A DNA stretch of 64,000 bases, taken from NCBI GenBank assembly GCA_963839645.1, contig CAWIVZ010000001.1:372001-436000 (forward strand). The letters are read 5' to 3'. Of this stretch, positions 9,018 through 18,248 are shown piece by piece (position 1 is the first letter of the stretch; each line of letters starts with the position of its first letter). The stretch is from PALSA-911 sp963839645. Lineage in GTDB: Bacteria; Pseudomonadota; Alphaproteobacteria; Acetobacterales; Acetobacteraceae. A program made the translations under genes and the position numbers. The notes under the pieces were generated by a model, which made no database searches, was not told the origin of the DNA, and was given only the letters and a program-made list of their open reading frames with translations.

Positions 9018-10271
9018 ATGCGTGGATATGCGTCTGTCGCAATGCTGTTGCTGCTTTGTGCAGTCCTGGGCGCGGTCCCGGCCTTCGCCGCCGATCTGCC
9101 CGGCGCATGGGTCGAACTGCGCTCGGACGGCGCGCTCGATGTGCGCGCCATCATCCCGCCCGGCGCCGCCTGCCCGCAGATGGTCGCGGATGGCGCCACC
9201 CTGACCGCCGGGCCGCGCGATGCGCCGGACGCGGCCTATCCGGTGCAGGTCTGCGCCGCGCGCGCGCCCGCCGGGGCGAAAAAGATCGCCGTGGCCGGAC
9301 TTCCGGCACCCACATTGCCAAAAGCGATTCGGCGCATCGTCATCCTCGGCGACACCGGCTGTCGGATGAAGGGCAAGGCCATGCAGGCCTGCAACGATCC
9401 CGCCGCCTGGCCGTTCGCCACCGTCGCGCGGCTGGCCGCCGCGCGCCATCCGGACCTGGTGATCCATGTCGGCGACTACCACTATCGGGAAAGCCCCTGC
9501 CCGGAAGGCGACACCGGCTGCGCCGGCAGCCCCTACGGCGACAACTGGCCGGTCTGGAAGGCGGATTTCTTCGATCCCGCCGCGCCGCTGCTGGCCGCCG
9601 CGCCCTGGGTGATGGTGCGCGGCAACCACGAATTATGCGCCCGCGGCGGGCTCGGCTGGTTCCGCCTGCTCGATCCGCACCCTCCGGCCGCCTGTAGCGC
9701 GACGACCGAACCCTATGCCTTGACGATCGGCGGGCAGAACCTGCTGGTGTTCGATAGCGCCGATGCGGATGACGTGAAGATCGATCCGGCCATGGTCGTG
9801 CTCTTTCGTGAGCAGTTTCGGACCCTGCTGAAGCAGGCCAAGCCCGGCGCCTGGCTGCTGACGCACCGGCCGGTCTGGGCGATCGCGCAGGGCAATGCGC
9901 CGCCGGGCTCGGTCACCAACGTCACGCAGCAGGCAGCCATCCGCGGGCTGGTGCCGGCGGCGTTGGATCGGGTTATCTCCGGCCATATTCATGATTTCGC
10001 GGTCTATGATTACGGGCCCGGTCGACCCGGGCAGCTGGTTGTGGGGGATGGCGGCGACGCCAACGACGAAACCACCCAGGCGCCGCATCCGGGCTGGGAG
10101 GTGGACGGCCGGAAGCTGCGGCGGGGCTACGCGGTGCCGAATTACGGCTTCCTGGTGCTGGATCGCGCCGCGCATGGCTGGGCCGGACAGGTGGTGGGGC
10201 TGGACGACCGCCCGATCGCGATCTGCGAGTTCCGCGGCCGGTCCGCCGCCTGCAAACCGGTCAAGCACTAG
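9018..10271 (+). CDS. Secreted metallophosphoesterase
   Basis: The 417-residue protein begins with a signal peptide (MRGYASVAMLLLLCAVLGAV, cleavage probably after PAFA). The calcineurin-like phosphoesterase motifs follow in order: GDTG (about 111), GDYHYR (about 152), GNHE (about 202), and SGHIHDF (about 320), which together bind two metal ions. It is probably periplasmic and hydrolyses a phosphate mono- or diester; the substrate is not evident. The start at 9018 follows AGGGGAGGAA. It stands alone between two structured intergenic regions. An acid-phosphatase-like role is possible. Confidence 0.87.
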   Translation: MRGYASVAMLLLLCAVLGAVPAFAADLPGAWVELRSDGALDVRAIIPPGAACPQMVADGATLTAGPRDAPDAAYPVQVCAARAPAGAKKIAVAGLPAPTLPKAIRRIVILGDTGCRMKGKAMQACNDPAAWPFATVARLAAARHPDLVIHVGDYHYRESPCPEGDTGCAGSPYGDNWPVWKADFFDPAAPLLAAAPWVMVRGNHELCARGGLGWFRLLDPHPPAACSATTEPYALTIGGQNLLVFDSADADDVKIDPAMVVLFREQFRTLLKQAKPGAWLLTHRPVWAIAQGNAPPGSVTNVTQQAAIRGLVPAALDRVISGHIHDFAVYDYGPGRPGQLVVGDGGDANDETTQAPHPGWEVDGRKLRRGYAVPNYGFLVLDRAAHGWAGQVVGLDDRPIAICEFRGRSAACKPVKH

Positions 10272-10310
10272 AGCATGATCGCCAGGTAGAACCGCCGCTC
10301 CTGCTCTAGT
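10267..10310. repeat. Inverted repeat at the stop of the metallophosphoesterase gene
   Basis: Nine-base arms at 10267-10275 (ACTAGAGCA) and 10302-10310 enclose 26 bases, and CTTTCTTTT follows. It overlaps the stop codon. The T-rich tail suggests a weak terminator. Confidence 0.5.
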
Positions 10311-10324
10311 CTTTCTTTTGGCGA

Positions 10325-10365
10325 GCATTTTCATCGGATCATCTGAAGAACATGATCCGATAATG
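10325..10365. repeat. Inverted repeat of a common alphaproteobacterial intergenic type
   Basis: Ten-base arms at 10333-10342 (ATCGGATCAT) and 10352-10361 enclose nine bases, extended outward by GCATT and AATGC. GATCATG-rich palindromes of this kind recur between genes in alphaproteobacteria. The function is unknown. Confidence 0.5.
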
Positions 10366-10406
10366 CACTAGCCGGCGGCACCGAAGCGGAGCATGAACCG
10401 GCGATC

Positions 10407-11687
10407 ATGGCCCGTACCGCAAAATCCGCCGTTACCTATCCCGACCCCACCCGCGATGCCGCCTTCGACCTGCTGACCGGCGTGCTTGAACGCCACCGGG
10501 CGCTGGAGGAGGCGCTCGATGGGCTGCCGGCGATCGACGCGCGCGACCGGGCCGCCGCGCACCGTCTGGCGGCCACGGTGCTGCGCCGCTCCGGCACGCT
10601 GGACGCGGTGCTGGAGCCGTTCCTGAAGAAGGCGCCGCCCGGGCCGGTGCGGCATATCCTGCGCCTGGGCGCCGCCGGCGCCCTGCTGCTGGGCACGCCG
10701 AGCCATGCCGCCGTGGCCACCGCCGTGGCGCTGGCCCGCGGCCGGGGGCTGGCGCCGTTCGCCGGGTTGATCAACGCGGTGCTGCGGCGGGTGACGGAGG
10801 CGGGACCGGCGGCGCTGGAGGCGCTGGACGGGCCGCGGCTGGACACGCCGGCCTGGCTCTGGTCGGCCTGGGGACGCGACGCACGCGCCATCGCCGTCGC
10901 GCATCAGGCCGTCACGCTTCAGGCCGGGACGCCGCTGGACATCACGCTGAAGCCGGGGGCGGCCGCGCCGGAGGGGGGCGAGACGCTGCCGACGGGGTCG
11001 CTGCGCTTTCCGCCGGGAACGCGGGTGATGGAGCTTGCCGGCTACGAGGAAGGCGCGTTCTGGGTGCAGGACGCCGCCGCCGCGCTGCCGGCACGGCTGC
11101 TGGCGCCGCTTCCGGGCGAGCGGGTCGCCGATCTCTGCGCCGCGCCCGGCGGCAAGACCGCCCAACTCGCCGCCGCCGGGGCGGAGGTTGTCGCCGTGGA
11201 GCAGGATGCCGCGCGGATGGCCCGCCTGGCTGAGAATCTGCGCCGGCTGCGCCTGACCGCCGAGACCGTGCTGGCCGATGCGGCCGCCTGGCAGCCGCCT
11301 CGCCCGCTGGACGCGGTGCTGCTGGACGCCCCGTGCAGCGCCACCGGCACCATCCGCCGCCATCCTGACGTGCCGCACCTGAAACGCCCGCGCGACATCG
11401 CCCAGTTCACCGCCGGCCAGGATCGGCTGCTCGCCGCCGCCAGCGCGATGCTGCGCCCGGGCGGGCGGCTGGTCTACGCGGTGTGCTCGCTGCAACCGGA
11501 GGAAGGCGCCGCGCGCATCGCCGCGGCGGAGCGCCTCGGCCTGGCCGTGCAGCCGTTCACCGAAGCCGAACTTGCCTGCCTGCCGGAGGCGCGCACGCCG
11601 GAGGGCTACCTGCGCACCCACCCTGGCCTGTGGCCGGATCGCGGCGGCATGGACGGTTTCTTCGCGGCGCGCCTGATCCGGACCTGA
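10407..11687 (+). CDS. rsmB: 16S rRNA (cytosine-C5) methyltransferase RsmB-like
   Basis: The 426-residue enzyme has an N-terminal NusB-like RNA-binding helical domain (about 8-150) and a C-terminal Rossmann methyltransferase domain. DLCAAPGGKT is the S-adenosylmethionine motif, DAPCSATG (cysteine near residue 308) and VCSLQPEEG (cysteine near 358) are the two catalytic cysteine motifs of m5C RNA methyltransferases. It probably modifies 16S rRNA at the position equivalent to C967. It leads the same-strand run rsmB, rpe, heparinase-like, glycosyltransferase, purH. Confidence 0.9.
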   Translation: MARTAKSAVTYPDPTRDAAFDLLTGVLERHRALEEALDGLPAIDARDRAAAHRLAATVLRRSGTLDAVLEPFLKKAPPGPVRHILRLGAAGALLLGTPSHAAVATAVALARGRGLAPFAGLINAVLRRVTEAGPAALEALDGPRLDTPAWLWSAWGRDARAIAVAHQAVTLQAGTPLDITLKPGAAAPEGGETLPTGSLRFPPGTRVMELAGYEEGAFWVQDAAAALPARLLAPLPGERVADLCAAPGGKTAQLAAAGAEVVAVEQDAARMARLAENLRRLRLTAETVLADAAAWQPPRPLDAVLLDAPCSATGTIRRHPDVPHLKRPRDIAQFTAGQDRLLAAASAMLRPGGRLVYAVCSLQPEEGAARIAAAERLGLAVQPFTEAELACLPEARTPEGYLRTHPGLWPDRGGMDGFFAARLIRT

Positions 11688-11751
11688 CCCATCCATAGGC
11701 GGACCGTTTGTCCGCTTGTCATTGTGTCAGACCCCTGTCTAGAACCATCGG

Positions 11752-12462
11752 ATGCCGCAAACGCAAAACCATTCGAGTCCGGACCGACCCATCATCGTTG
11801 CGCCCAGCCTGCTCGCCGCCGATTTTTCCCGGCTGGGCGAGGAAGTGCGGGCCGTCGAGGCCGCCGGCGCCGACTGGCTGCATCTGGACGTGATGGACGG
11901 GCATTTCGTGCCGAATATCAGCTTCGGCCCGCTGGTGCTGCAGGCCCTGCGGCAGCATTCGCGCCTGCCGTTCGACGTGCATCTGATGATCGCCCCGGTC
12001 GATCCCTATGTCGCCGCGTTCGCCGAGGCCGGCGCGGATCACATCTCCTTTCATCCCGAGGCCGGGCCGCACACCCACCGGACGCTGCAGCTGATCCGGT
12101 CGCTGGGCAAGAAATGCGGCCTTGTGCTCAACCCCGCCACGCCGATCGAGGCGGTGGAATGGGCGATGGACCTGGTCGACATCCTGATGGTGATGACGGT
12201 CAATCCGGGCTACGGCGGCCAGGCTTTCCTGCCTTCCCAGCTGCCGAAGATCGCCGCCTTGCGCCGGCTGATCGACCTGTCCGGCCGGCCGATCGCGCTG
12301 CAGGTGGATGGCGGGGTCGCGCCGTCCATCCAGGGCAGGGACACCGCGCGCCAGGTGCTGGAGGCCGGGGCGGACACGCTGGTCGCCGGCTCGGCGGTGT
12401 TCGGCGCGCCGGATTACGCGGCGGCGATCGCCGGCCTGCGCGTGGACCGGAACTGGACATGA
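11752..12462 (+). CDS. rpe: Ribulose-phosphate 3-epimerase
   Basis: The 236-residue TIM-barrel enzyme interconverts ribulose 5-phosphate and xylulose 5-phosphate in the pentose phosphate and Calvin pathways. Diagnostic motifs are LDVMDGHFVPN, MTVNPGYGGQ and VDGGV, which carry the metal ligands, catalytic aspartates and phosphate site. A 12-residue polar N-terminal extension precedes IIVAPSLLAADF. A hairpin at 11699-11715 separates it from rsmB, and TTGTCA (11716) with CTAGAA (11739) could be its promoter. Its stop overlaps the next start by four bases (12459-12462), so the two are translationally coupled. Confidence 0.93.
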   Translation: MPQTQNHSSPDRPIIVAPSLLAADFSRLGEEVRAVEAAGADWLHLDVMDGHFVPNISFGPLVLQALRQHSRLPFDVHLMIAPVDPYVAAFAEAGADHISFHPEAGPHTHRTLQLIRSLGKKCGLVLNPATPIEAVEWAMDLVDILMVMTVNPGYGGQAFLPSQLPKIAALRRLIDLSGRPIALQVDGGVAPSIQGRDTARQVLEAGADTLVAGSAVFGAPDYAAAIAGLRVDRNWT

Positions 12463-14073
12463 AGGGCAGCACCCCCGGCAACTGGCTGCGCGGCGCCAGG
12501 CGCAAGATCGCCCGGATGCCGCATCTGGGGATGAAGCTGGGGATGACCCGGATACCGGATGCGCCGGCGCTGCCGGTGCGCGATCCCTGGCCTGGCGATC
12601 CGGTGCGCGGGGCACGGCTGCTGAAGGGTGAGCTGGAATTCGGCGGCGCGGTGTGCCTGCTGCGGCCGGGCGGCTGGAATGAGCTTGCCGCCTCGCCCAT
12701 GCTGCGCGCCACCGTGCATGGTTTCACCTGGCTGCGCGACCTGCGCGCGCTCGGCACCGACAACGCCCGGCTGCGGGCGCGGGCGCTGGTGGCGGAGTGG
12801 ATCGCCTCGCCGCCGAACGAGGAGATCGTCTACCGGCCCGACGTGATCGGCGCGCGCATCGCCGCCTGGCTCGGCCATTACGATTTCTTCGCTGCCTCCG
12901 CCGATGATTTGTTCCGCCAGAAGCTGATGGCCCGCCTCGTCGGCGACGCCCGCACCCTGGCCGGGGCTGTGCCGGCGGAGGAGCAGGACGCGCGGGCGCT
13001 GACGGCGCTGAAGGGCCTGATCGCGGCCGCGGTCGCGCTGCCGGACCACGCCGCGTTCCTGACCCGGGCGCTGCGCTTCCTGCCGCAGGAAATCGGCCGG
13101 CAGGTGCTCGCCGATGGCTGCCATGTCGAGCGCAGCCCGGCCGCGCATCTGGCGGCGCTGCAGGACCTGACGGAAATCCGCGCGCTGCTGCACGCCTCCC
13201 AGACCCAGCCGCCGGCAGCGCTTTCTTCCGCCATCGAGCGGATGGCGCCGGCGTTGCGGGTGCTGCGCCATGGCGATGGCGGGCTGGCGCTGTTCAACGG
13301 CTCACGCGAGGAGGTGCCGGCGCTGATCGACCTGACGCTGACCCAGGCCGGCCGGGGCGGGCGGGCGGCATCCGCGATGACCGAGGGCGGGTTCCAGCGG
13401 ATGCAGGCCGGGCGGACCGTGCTGATCATCGATTGCGGCGCGCCGCCGCCGCCAGGAACCGACCGCTTCGCCCATGCCGGCACGCTGTCCATGGAGATGT
13501 CGGTGGGGCGCGACCGGCTGGTCGTCAATTGCGGCGCCTATGTCGCCGGACCGCAGGATTGGCGTGACGCCAGCCGCGCGACGGCGGCCCACTCCACGCT
13601 GGTGATCGCCGACGTGAATTCCTCGGAAATCCGCCGCGACGGCCTGGGAAGGCGGCCGGAGAAAGTAGAGGTGCAGCGCCAGGAAGCCAACGGCGCGCAT
13701 TGGCTGGAAGCGAGCCATGACGGCTGGAAGCGGCCGTTCGGCGCCATCCACCGCAGGCGTCTGTATCTGGCCGAAAGCGGTGAGGATCTGCGCGGGGAGG
13801 ACGTGGTGGAAGCGGCCAGCCCGCAGCCCTTCACGCTGCGCTTTCACCTGCACCCCGCCGTGAGCGCCAGCCTGCAGCAGGATGGCCAGACCGTGCTGCT
13901 GCGCCTGCCCGCGGGCGGCGGCTGGCGGCTGAAGGCGGACGGGGCGCGGCTGGCGCTGGAGGAAAGCATCTATCTCGGCGGGCCGGAGCCCCGGCCGAAG
14001 CGAGCAGGTGGTGCTCACCGGCTTCGCGGACGGTCCGCAACAGGTCAAATGGGCCATCACCAAGGTCGGCTAG
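12459..14073 (+). CDS. Heparinase II/III-like polysaccharide lyase family protein (frameshift near 13995)
   Basis: The protein of about 537 residues has a helical N-terminal toroid part (about 40-300) and a C-terminal beta-sandwich of the heparinase II/III type (FAHAGTLSMEMS, VNCGAY, AAHSTLVIADVN). Homologues in alphaproteobacteria sit next to purH and are thought to act on an acidic exopolysaccharide or glycosaminoglycan-like polymer; no signal peptide is visible, so the compartment is unclear. As printed the frame runs to 14096 with an aberrant arginine-rich tail. Dropping one C near 13995 gives the conserved-looking ending EQVVLTGFADGPQQVKW and a stop at 14071-14073. It overlaps rpe by four bases. 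Confidence 0.82.
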
Positions 14074-14092
14074 CCGGCCCGCGTACCCGTCG

Positions 14093-15196
14093 ATGAAAAT
14101 CCTCGAAATCACCAATATCGACTTTTCGCTGCGGCACTTTCTGCTGCCACTGATGCGCGCCGCGCGAGACCGCGGCCATGAGGTGATCGGCATCTGCGCC
14201 GAGGGGCCGCTGCTGGACGACATCCGCGCCGAGGGGTTCCGCATCATCGGCGTGCCGTTCGAGCGCAATCTGTCGCCCGTGGCACATATCCGCGCCTTCC
14301 GCGCCCTGGTGGCGCTGATGCGGGCGGAAAAGCCGGATCTGGTGCACGCGCATGCGCCGATCACCGGCTTTCTCGGCCGGCTGGCGGCGCGAGTGGCGGG
14401 CGTGCCGAAAATCGCCTTCACCAGCCACGGCTTCCTGTTCAACCAGGGCGGCCCCTGGCCGCGCCGGGCGGCGGGGCTGGCGATGGAACTCATCGCCGGC
14501 CGCGTCACCGATGTCTTCCTGACCGTTTCCGAGGCCGGGGCCGCGGATGCCAGGCGGCTGCATATCTTCGCCAACCCGGTGCCGATCGGCAACGGCCGCG
14601 ACCCCGCCCGCTTCCGCCCCGATCCGCAAGCGCGCCGGCGGGTGCGGGCGGAACTGGGCACGCCGGACGACCGGGTGGTCATCGTCGGGGTCTCCCGCCT
14701 CGTGCGCGACAAGGGTTACCCGGAACTGGCGGCGGCCATGCGCGAGGTGCCGGACGCGGAGCTTTGGGTGGTCGGCGAACGGCTGGCCTCCGACCGCGGC
14801 GACGACATGGTGGCGCTGCTGTGCGAAGCCGGCCTTGGAGGCCGGCTGAAGCTGCTGGGCTACCGCCACGACGTGGAGGCGGTGCTGGCGGCGGCCGACA
14901 TCTTCACCTTGCCGAGCTACCACGAGGCGATGCCGATGTCGGTGATCGAGGCGATGTTTTGCGGACTCGCGGTCGTCGCGAGCGACATCGACGGCCCGCG
15001 CGAACAGGTGGTGGAAGGGGTCACCGGCCTGCTGGTTCCCGCGCGCCAGTCGGCTCCGCTGGCCGCCGCCCTGGCCCGGTTGGCGGCCGATGCCGCCCTG
15101 CGCGCCCGCATGGGCGAGGCCGGCCGCGCGCGGGCGCTGGAGCGCTACGACGAGGCCAAGATCGCGGCCCGGACCCTGGACCTGCTGGGCTTATAA
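14093..15196 (+). CDS. GT4-family glycosyltransferase
   Basis: The 367-residue enzyme is a GT-B fold retaining glycosyltransferase. The N-terminal half starts MKILEITNIDFSLRHFLLP and contains VHAHAPITGF. The C-terminal donor half has VGVSRLVRDKGYPEL and the E-x7-E motif in HEAMPMSVIE, followed by GLAVVASDIDGPRE. It probably adds a sugar from a nucleotide-sugar donor during capsule, exopolysaccharide or LPS synthesis. It directly follows the heparinase-like gene, which suggests a shared polysaccharide pathway (inference). Confidence 0.88.
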   Translation: MKILEITNIDFSLRHFLLPLMRAARDRGHEVIGICAEGPLLDDIRAEGFRIIGVPFERNLSPVAHIRAFRALVALMRAEKPDLVHAHAPITGFLGRLAARVAGVPKIAFTSHGFLFNQGGPWPRRAAGLAMELIAGRVTDVFLTVSEAGAADARRLHIFANPVPIGNGRDPARFRPDPQARRRVRAELGTPDDRVVIVGVSRLVRDKGYPELAAAMREVPDAELWVVGERLASDRGDDMVALLCEAGLGGRLKLLGYRHDVEAVLAAADIFTLPSYHEAMPMSVIEAMFCGLAVVASDIDGPREQVVEGVTGLLVPARQSAPLAAALARLAADAALRARMGEAGRARALERYDEAKIAARTLDLLGL

Positions 15197-15247
15197 GTTT
15201 AAGCGCCGGGTGCAAATGCCGTCGCTTGCATCAGACTGGAACCCCCA

Positions 15248-16828
15248 ATGACCGATATCGTTCCCATTCGCCGCGCCCTGATCTCCGTTTCCGATAAGAC
15301 CGGCCTGGTGCCTTTCGCCCAGGCGCTGGTTGCGCGTGGCGTGGAAATCCTCTCCACGGGCGGCTCGGCCAAGGCCCTGCGCGATGCCGGCGTTCCCGTC
15401 GTGGAAGTGTCCGAGCATACCGGGTTTCCGGAGATACTGGACGGCCGGGTGAAGACCCTGGTGCCGCAGATCCACGGCGGCATCCTCGGCCGGCGCGACG
15501 TGCCGGAGCATGTCGCGCAGATGGCTGAGCACAAAATCGAAACAATCGACCTGGTGGCGGTGAATTTGTATCCGTTCGAGGCGACGGTGGCGAAGGGCGC
15601 GGCCTATGACGATTGCGTGGAGAACATCGACATCGGCGGCCCGGCGCTGATCCGCGCGGCGGCGAAGAACCATGATTTCGTCACGGTGCTGACCGAGCCG
15701 GGCCAGTATCAGACGGTAATGGAACAGTTTCAGGCCGATGGCGGCACCACTCTGGCGCTGCGCCGGCTTCTGGCCGGCGAGGCCTATGCCCGTACCGCCG
15801 CGTATGACGCGGCCATTGCCGCCTGGTTCGCCGGGCAGCGCGACGAGACTTTCCCGAACCGCATCGCCGTCGCCGGCTCGCTGCGCCAGACCCTGCGCTA
15901 CGGCGAGAACCCGCACCAGCAGGCGGCATTCTATGTCTCCGGCAACGACCCGAGGCCCGGCATCGCCACCGCCACGCAGGTGCAGGGCAAGGAGCTTTCC
16001 TACAACAATCTCAACGACACCGACGCCGCGTTCGAATGCGTGGCCGAGTTCGATGCTCCCGCCGTGGTGATCGTCAAGCATGCCAATCCCTGCGGCGTGG
16101 CGATGGGCGGATCGTTGGCCGACGCCTGGGACCGGGCTTTGCGTTGCGATCCCACCTCGGCATTCGGCGGCATTGTCGCGGTGAACCGGCTGCTGGACGC
16201 GGCGGCGGCGGAGAAGATCGCCACGCTGTTTACCGAAGTGATCATCGCGCCGGATGCGGATGAGCAGGCAAAGGCGATCCTGGCGCGGAAGAAGAATCTG
16301 CGCCTGCTGCTGACCGGCGGCCTGCCCGATCCGGCCGCGCCGGGAATGACGTTCCGCAGCGTGTCCGGCGGCTTCCTCGCACAGACGCGCGATGCCGGAC
16401 GGATCATGCCGCAGCAGCTGAAAGTGGTTACCAAGCGCGCGCCGACCGAAACGGAACTCGCCGACCTGATCTTCGCCTTCCGTGTCTGCAAGCATGTGAA
16501 GTCCAATGCCATCGTCTATGTAAAGGACGGCGCGACCGTCGGCGTCGGCGCCGGGCAGATGAGCCGGGTGGACAGCGCGCGCATCGCCGCCTGGAAAAGC
16601 GCCGAGGCCGCCAAGGCCGCGGGCGTGGCAACACCGCTCGCCCAGGGCAGCGTGGTGGCGTCCGACGCGTTCTTCCCCTTCGCCGACGGCCTGCAGGCGG
16701 CGGTGGCGGCCGGCGCAACGGCGGTGATCCAGCCCGGCGGATCGATCCGCGACGAAGAAGTGATCGCCGCCGCTGACGCCGCCGGCATCGCCATGGTCCT
16801 GACCGGAATGCGCCACTTCCGGCACTGA
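15248..16828 (+). CDS. purH: Bifunctional AICAR formyltransferase / IMP cyclohydrolase
   Basis: The 526-residue enzyme carries out the last two steps of purine synthesis. The N-terminal MGS-like IMP cyclohydrolase domain (about 1-195) starts RRALISVSDKTGL and has STGGSAKAL. The AICAR transformylase domain follows, with RYGENPHQQAA, the catalytic KHANPCG (about 276-282), SAFGG and a C-terminal GGSIRDEEVI with VLTGMRHF. The length is normal and the frame is intact. The ATG at 15248 follows a short gap after the glycosyltransferase. Confidence 0.96.
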   Translation: MTDIVPIRRALISVSDKTGLVPFAQALVARGVEILSTGGSAKALRDAGVPVVEVSEHTGFPEILDGRVKTLVPQIHGGILGRRDVPEHVAQMAEHKIETIDLVAVNLYPFEATVAKGAAYDDCVENIDIGGPALIRAAAKNHDFVTVLTEPGQYQTVMEQFQADGGTTLALRRLLAGEAYARTAAYDAAIAAWFAGQRDETFPNRIAVAGSLRQTLRYGENPHQQAAFYVSGNDPRPGIATATQVQGKELSYNNLNDTDAAFECVAEFDAPAVVIVKHANPCGVAMGGSLADAWDRALRCDPTSAFGGIVAVNRLLDAAAAEKIATLFTEVIIAPDADEQAKAILARKKNLRLLLTGGLPDPAAPGMTFRSVSGGFLAQTRDAGRIMPQQLKVVTKRAPTETELADLIFAFRVCKHVKSNAIVYVKDGATVGVGAGQMSRVDSARIAAWKSAEAAKAAGVATPLAQGSVVASDAFFPFADGLQAAVAAGATAVIQPGGSIRDEEVIAAADAAGIAMVLTGMRHFRH

Positions 16829-16842
16829 CGGAGGAAGCAAGT

Positions 16843-17034
16843 AAGGCGAGGGGCTCCGCCCCCTCGACCCCCGCCAAAGGCTAGCCTTTGGAATCCATCC
16901 ATTTGTTTGGGAGGGGAAGGAGGGCCAATTGAGACCTTGCAAGGTCTGGGTAGGCCCTCCTTCCCCTCCCAAACCAGTCAGCGGGTTCTAAGGGCTAGCC
17001 CTTAGCGGGGTCCAGGGGCAGAGCCCCTGGCCTT
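16843..17034. repeat. Composite nested-palindrome element A (192 bp)
   Basis: The gap after purH is a mirror-ordered set of hairpins. Terminal inverted repeats (16843-16856 against 17021-17034) match at 13 of 14 positions. Inside lie GAGGGG/CCCCTC (16848-16865), a perfect 18-base palindrome CCAAAGGCTAGCCTTTGG (16874-16891), a central perfect 22-base inverted repeat (16905-16926 with 16953-16974) whose loop holds the 16-base palindrome AGACCTTGCAAGGTCT (16932-16947), another perfect 18-base palindrome CTAAGGGCTAGCCCTTAG (16988-17005), and an eight-base hairpin (17012-17030). It contains no reading frame of note. Element B at 33603-33847 has the same plan. Confidence 0.85.
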
Positions 17035-17120
17035 TCTTCCCTTTCTCAGCAGTCCCAGTGTAGCGTTCCCGTCATGGCCTCGCAGAGGGCCGTGCGCGAA
17101 CACCAGCCGGAGGAAAGATC

Positions 17121-18207
17121 ATGCAGCTCGGTTATTTTGGCATGCCGTCGCATCCGCCCGAGAGGGGGCTGAAGGCCGGGCATGACTGGGATCTGCAGGT
17201 GATGCGCTGGCTGGATGAGCTCGGCTACGAGGAAGCCTGGATCGGCGAGCACCATACCGCGCCGTGGGAGCCGCATCCCGCGCCCGGATCTGTTGATCGC
17301 CCAGGCGCTGATGGAAACGACGCGTATCCGGCTGGGTCCGGGTGGTTTCCTGTTGCCGTTCCATCACCCGGCGGAACTCGCGAACCGCGTGGCGATGCTG
17401 GATCATCTGTCCGGCGGGCGGCTGAATTTCGGCGTGGCCGCGTCGGGCCTGCCGAGCGACTGGGCGATGTTCAACGTGGACGGCATGGCCGGCACCAACC
17501 GCGAGATGACGCGGGAAGCGCTCGATATCATTTTGCGCATGTGGAGCGACGAGCCCAGTTTCAACCATCACGGCCAGTTCTGGAACGTGTCCAAGCCGGA
17601 AACCATGTTCGGCTTTCTGAAGCCGCATATCCGGCCGTTGCAGACCCCGCATCCGCCGATCGGCGTGGCCGGCCTGTCGAAGAACTCCGACACGCTGAAA
17701 CTGGCCGGCGAGCGGGGCTACATTCCGCTGAGCCTGAACCTCAACCCCGGCTATGTCTCCAGCCACTGGGACGCGGTGATGGTGGGGGCGGCGCGCACCG
17801 GGCGAACCGCAAAGCGGTCCGACTGGCGGCTGGTGCGGGAGGTGTTCGTGGCCGACACCGACGAGGAAGCCTGGCGCCTGTGCGTGGGTGGGATGATGGG
17901 CCGGATGATGGGCGAGTATTTTCTGCCGCTGCTGTCGAATTTCGGTTTCAAGGAATACTTGAAGCATTCGCCGGAAGTGCCGGATTCAGACGTGACGGTG
18001 GAGTATTGCGCCCGGCACAACTGGCTCGTCGGCTCGCCGAAGACGGTCGCGGAGAAATTGGAGAAGGTCTACAACGACGTCGGCGGTTTCGGGTCGTTGC
18101 TGGTGTTCGGCTTCGACTACACGGAGAACCCGGGCGCCTGGAAGAACTCGCTGCGGCTGTTGGCGGAGGAAGTGCTGCCGAGGGTGAAGCACCTGACGCC
18201 GCAGTAG
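17121..18207 (+). CDS. LLM-class flavin-dependent monooxygenase (frameshift near 17286)
   Basis: The reconstructed protein has about 361 residues and a bacterial luciferase-like fold, starting MQLGYFGMPSHPP with EAWIGEHH near residue 38 and continuing DLLIAQALMETTRIRLG. Similar proteins are annotated as limonene or alkane monooxygenases and need a flavin reductase partner. The substrate is unknown. One extra G at 17286-17287 shifts the frame in the printed sequence; without it the length is a multiple of three. GGAGGAAAG precedes the ATG. It is the first of three luciferase-like enzymes in the window. Confidence 0.82.
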
Positions 18208-18248
18208 GGGGTTGGGCGGGGCGCCTTATGCCGTGCTAGGCTTTTCGC

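Noticed and set aside
15191..16972. Long minus-strand open frame opposite purH
   Set aside because: It is a shadow of purH. The purH protein has all catalytic motifs.
16843..17034. Insertion sequence
   Set aside because: It has terminal inverted repeats but no transposase frame and is only 192 bases long; it can be at most a non-autonomous element.
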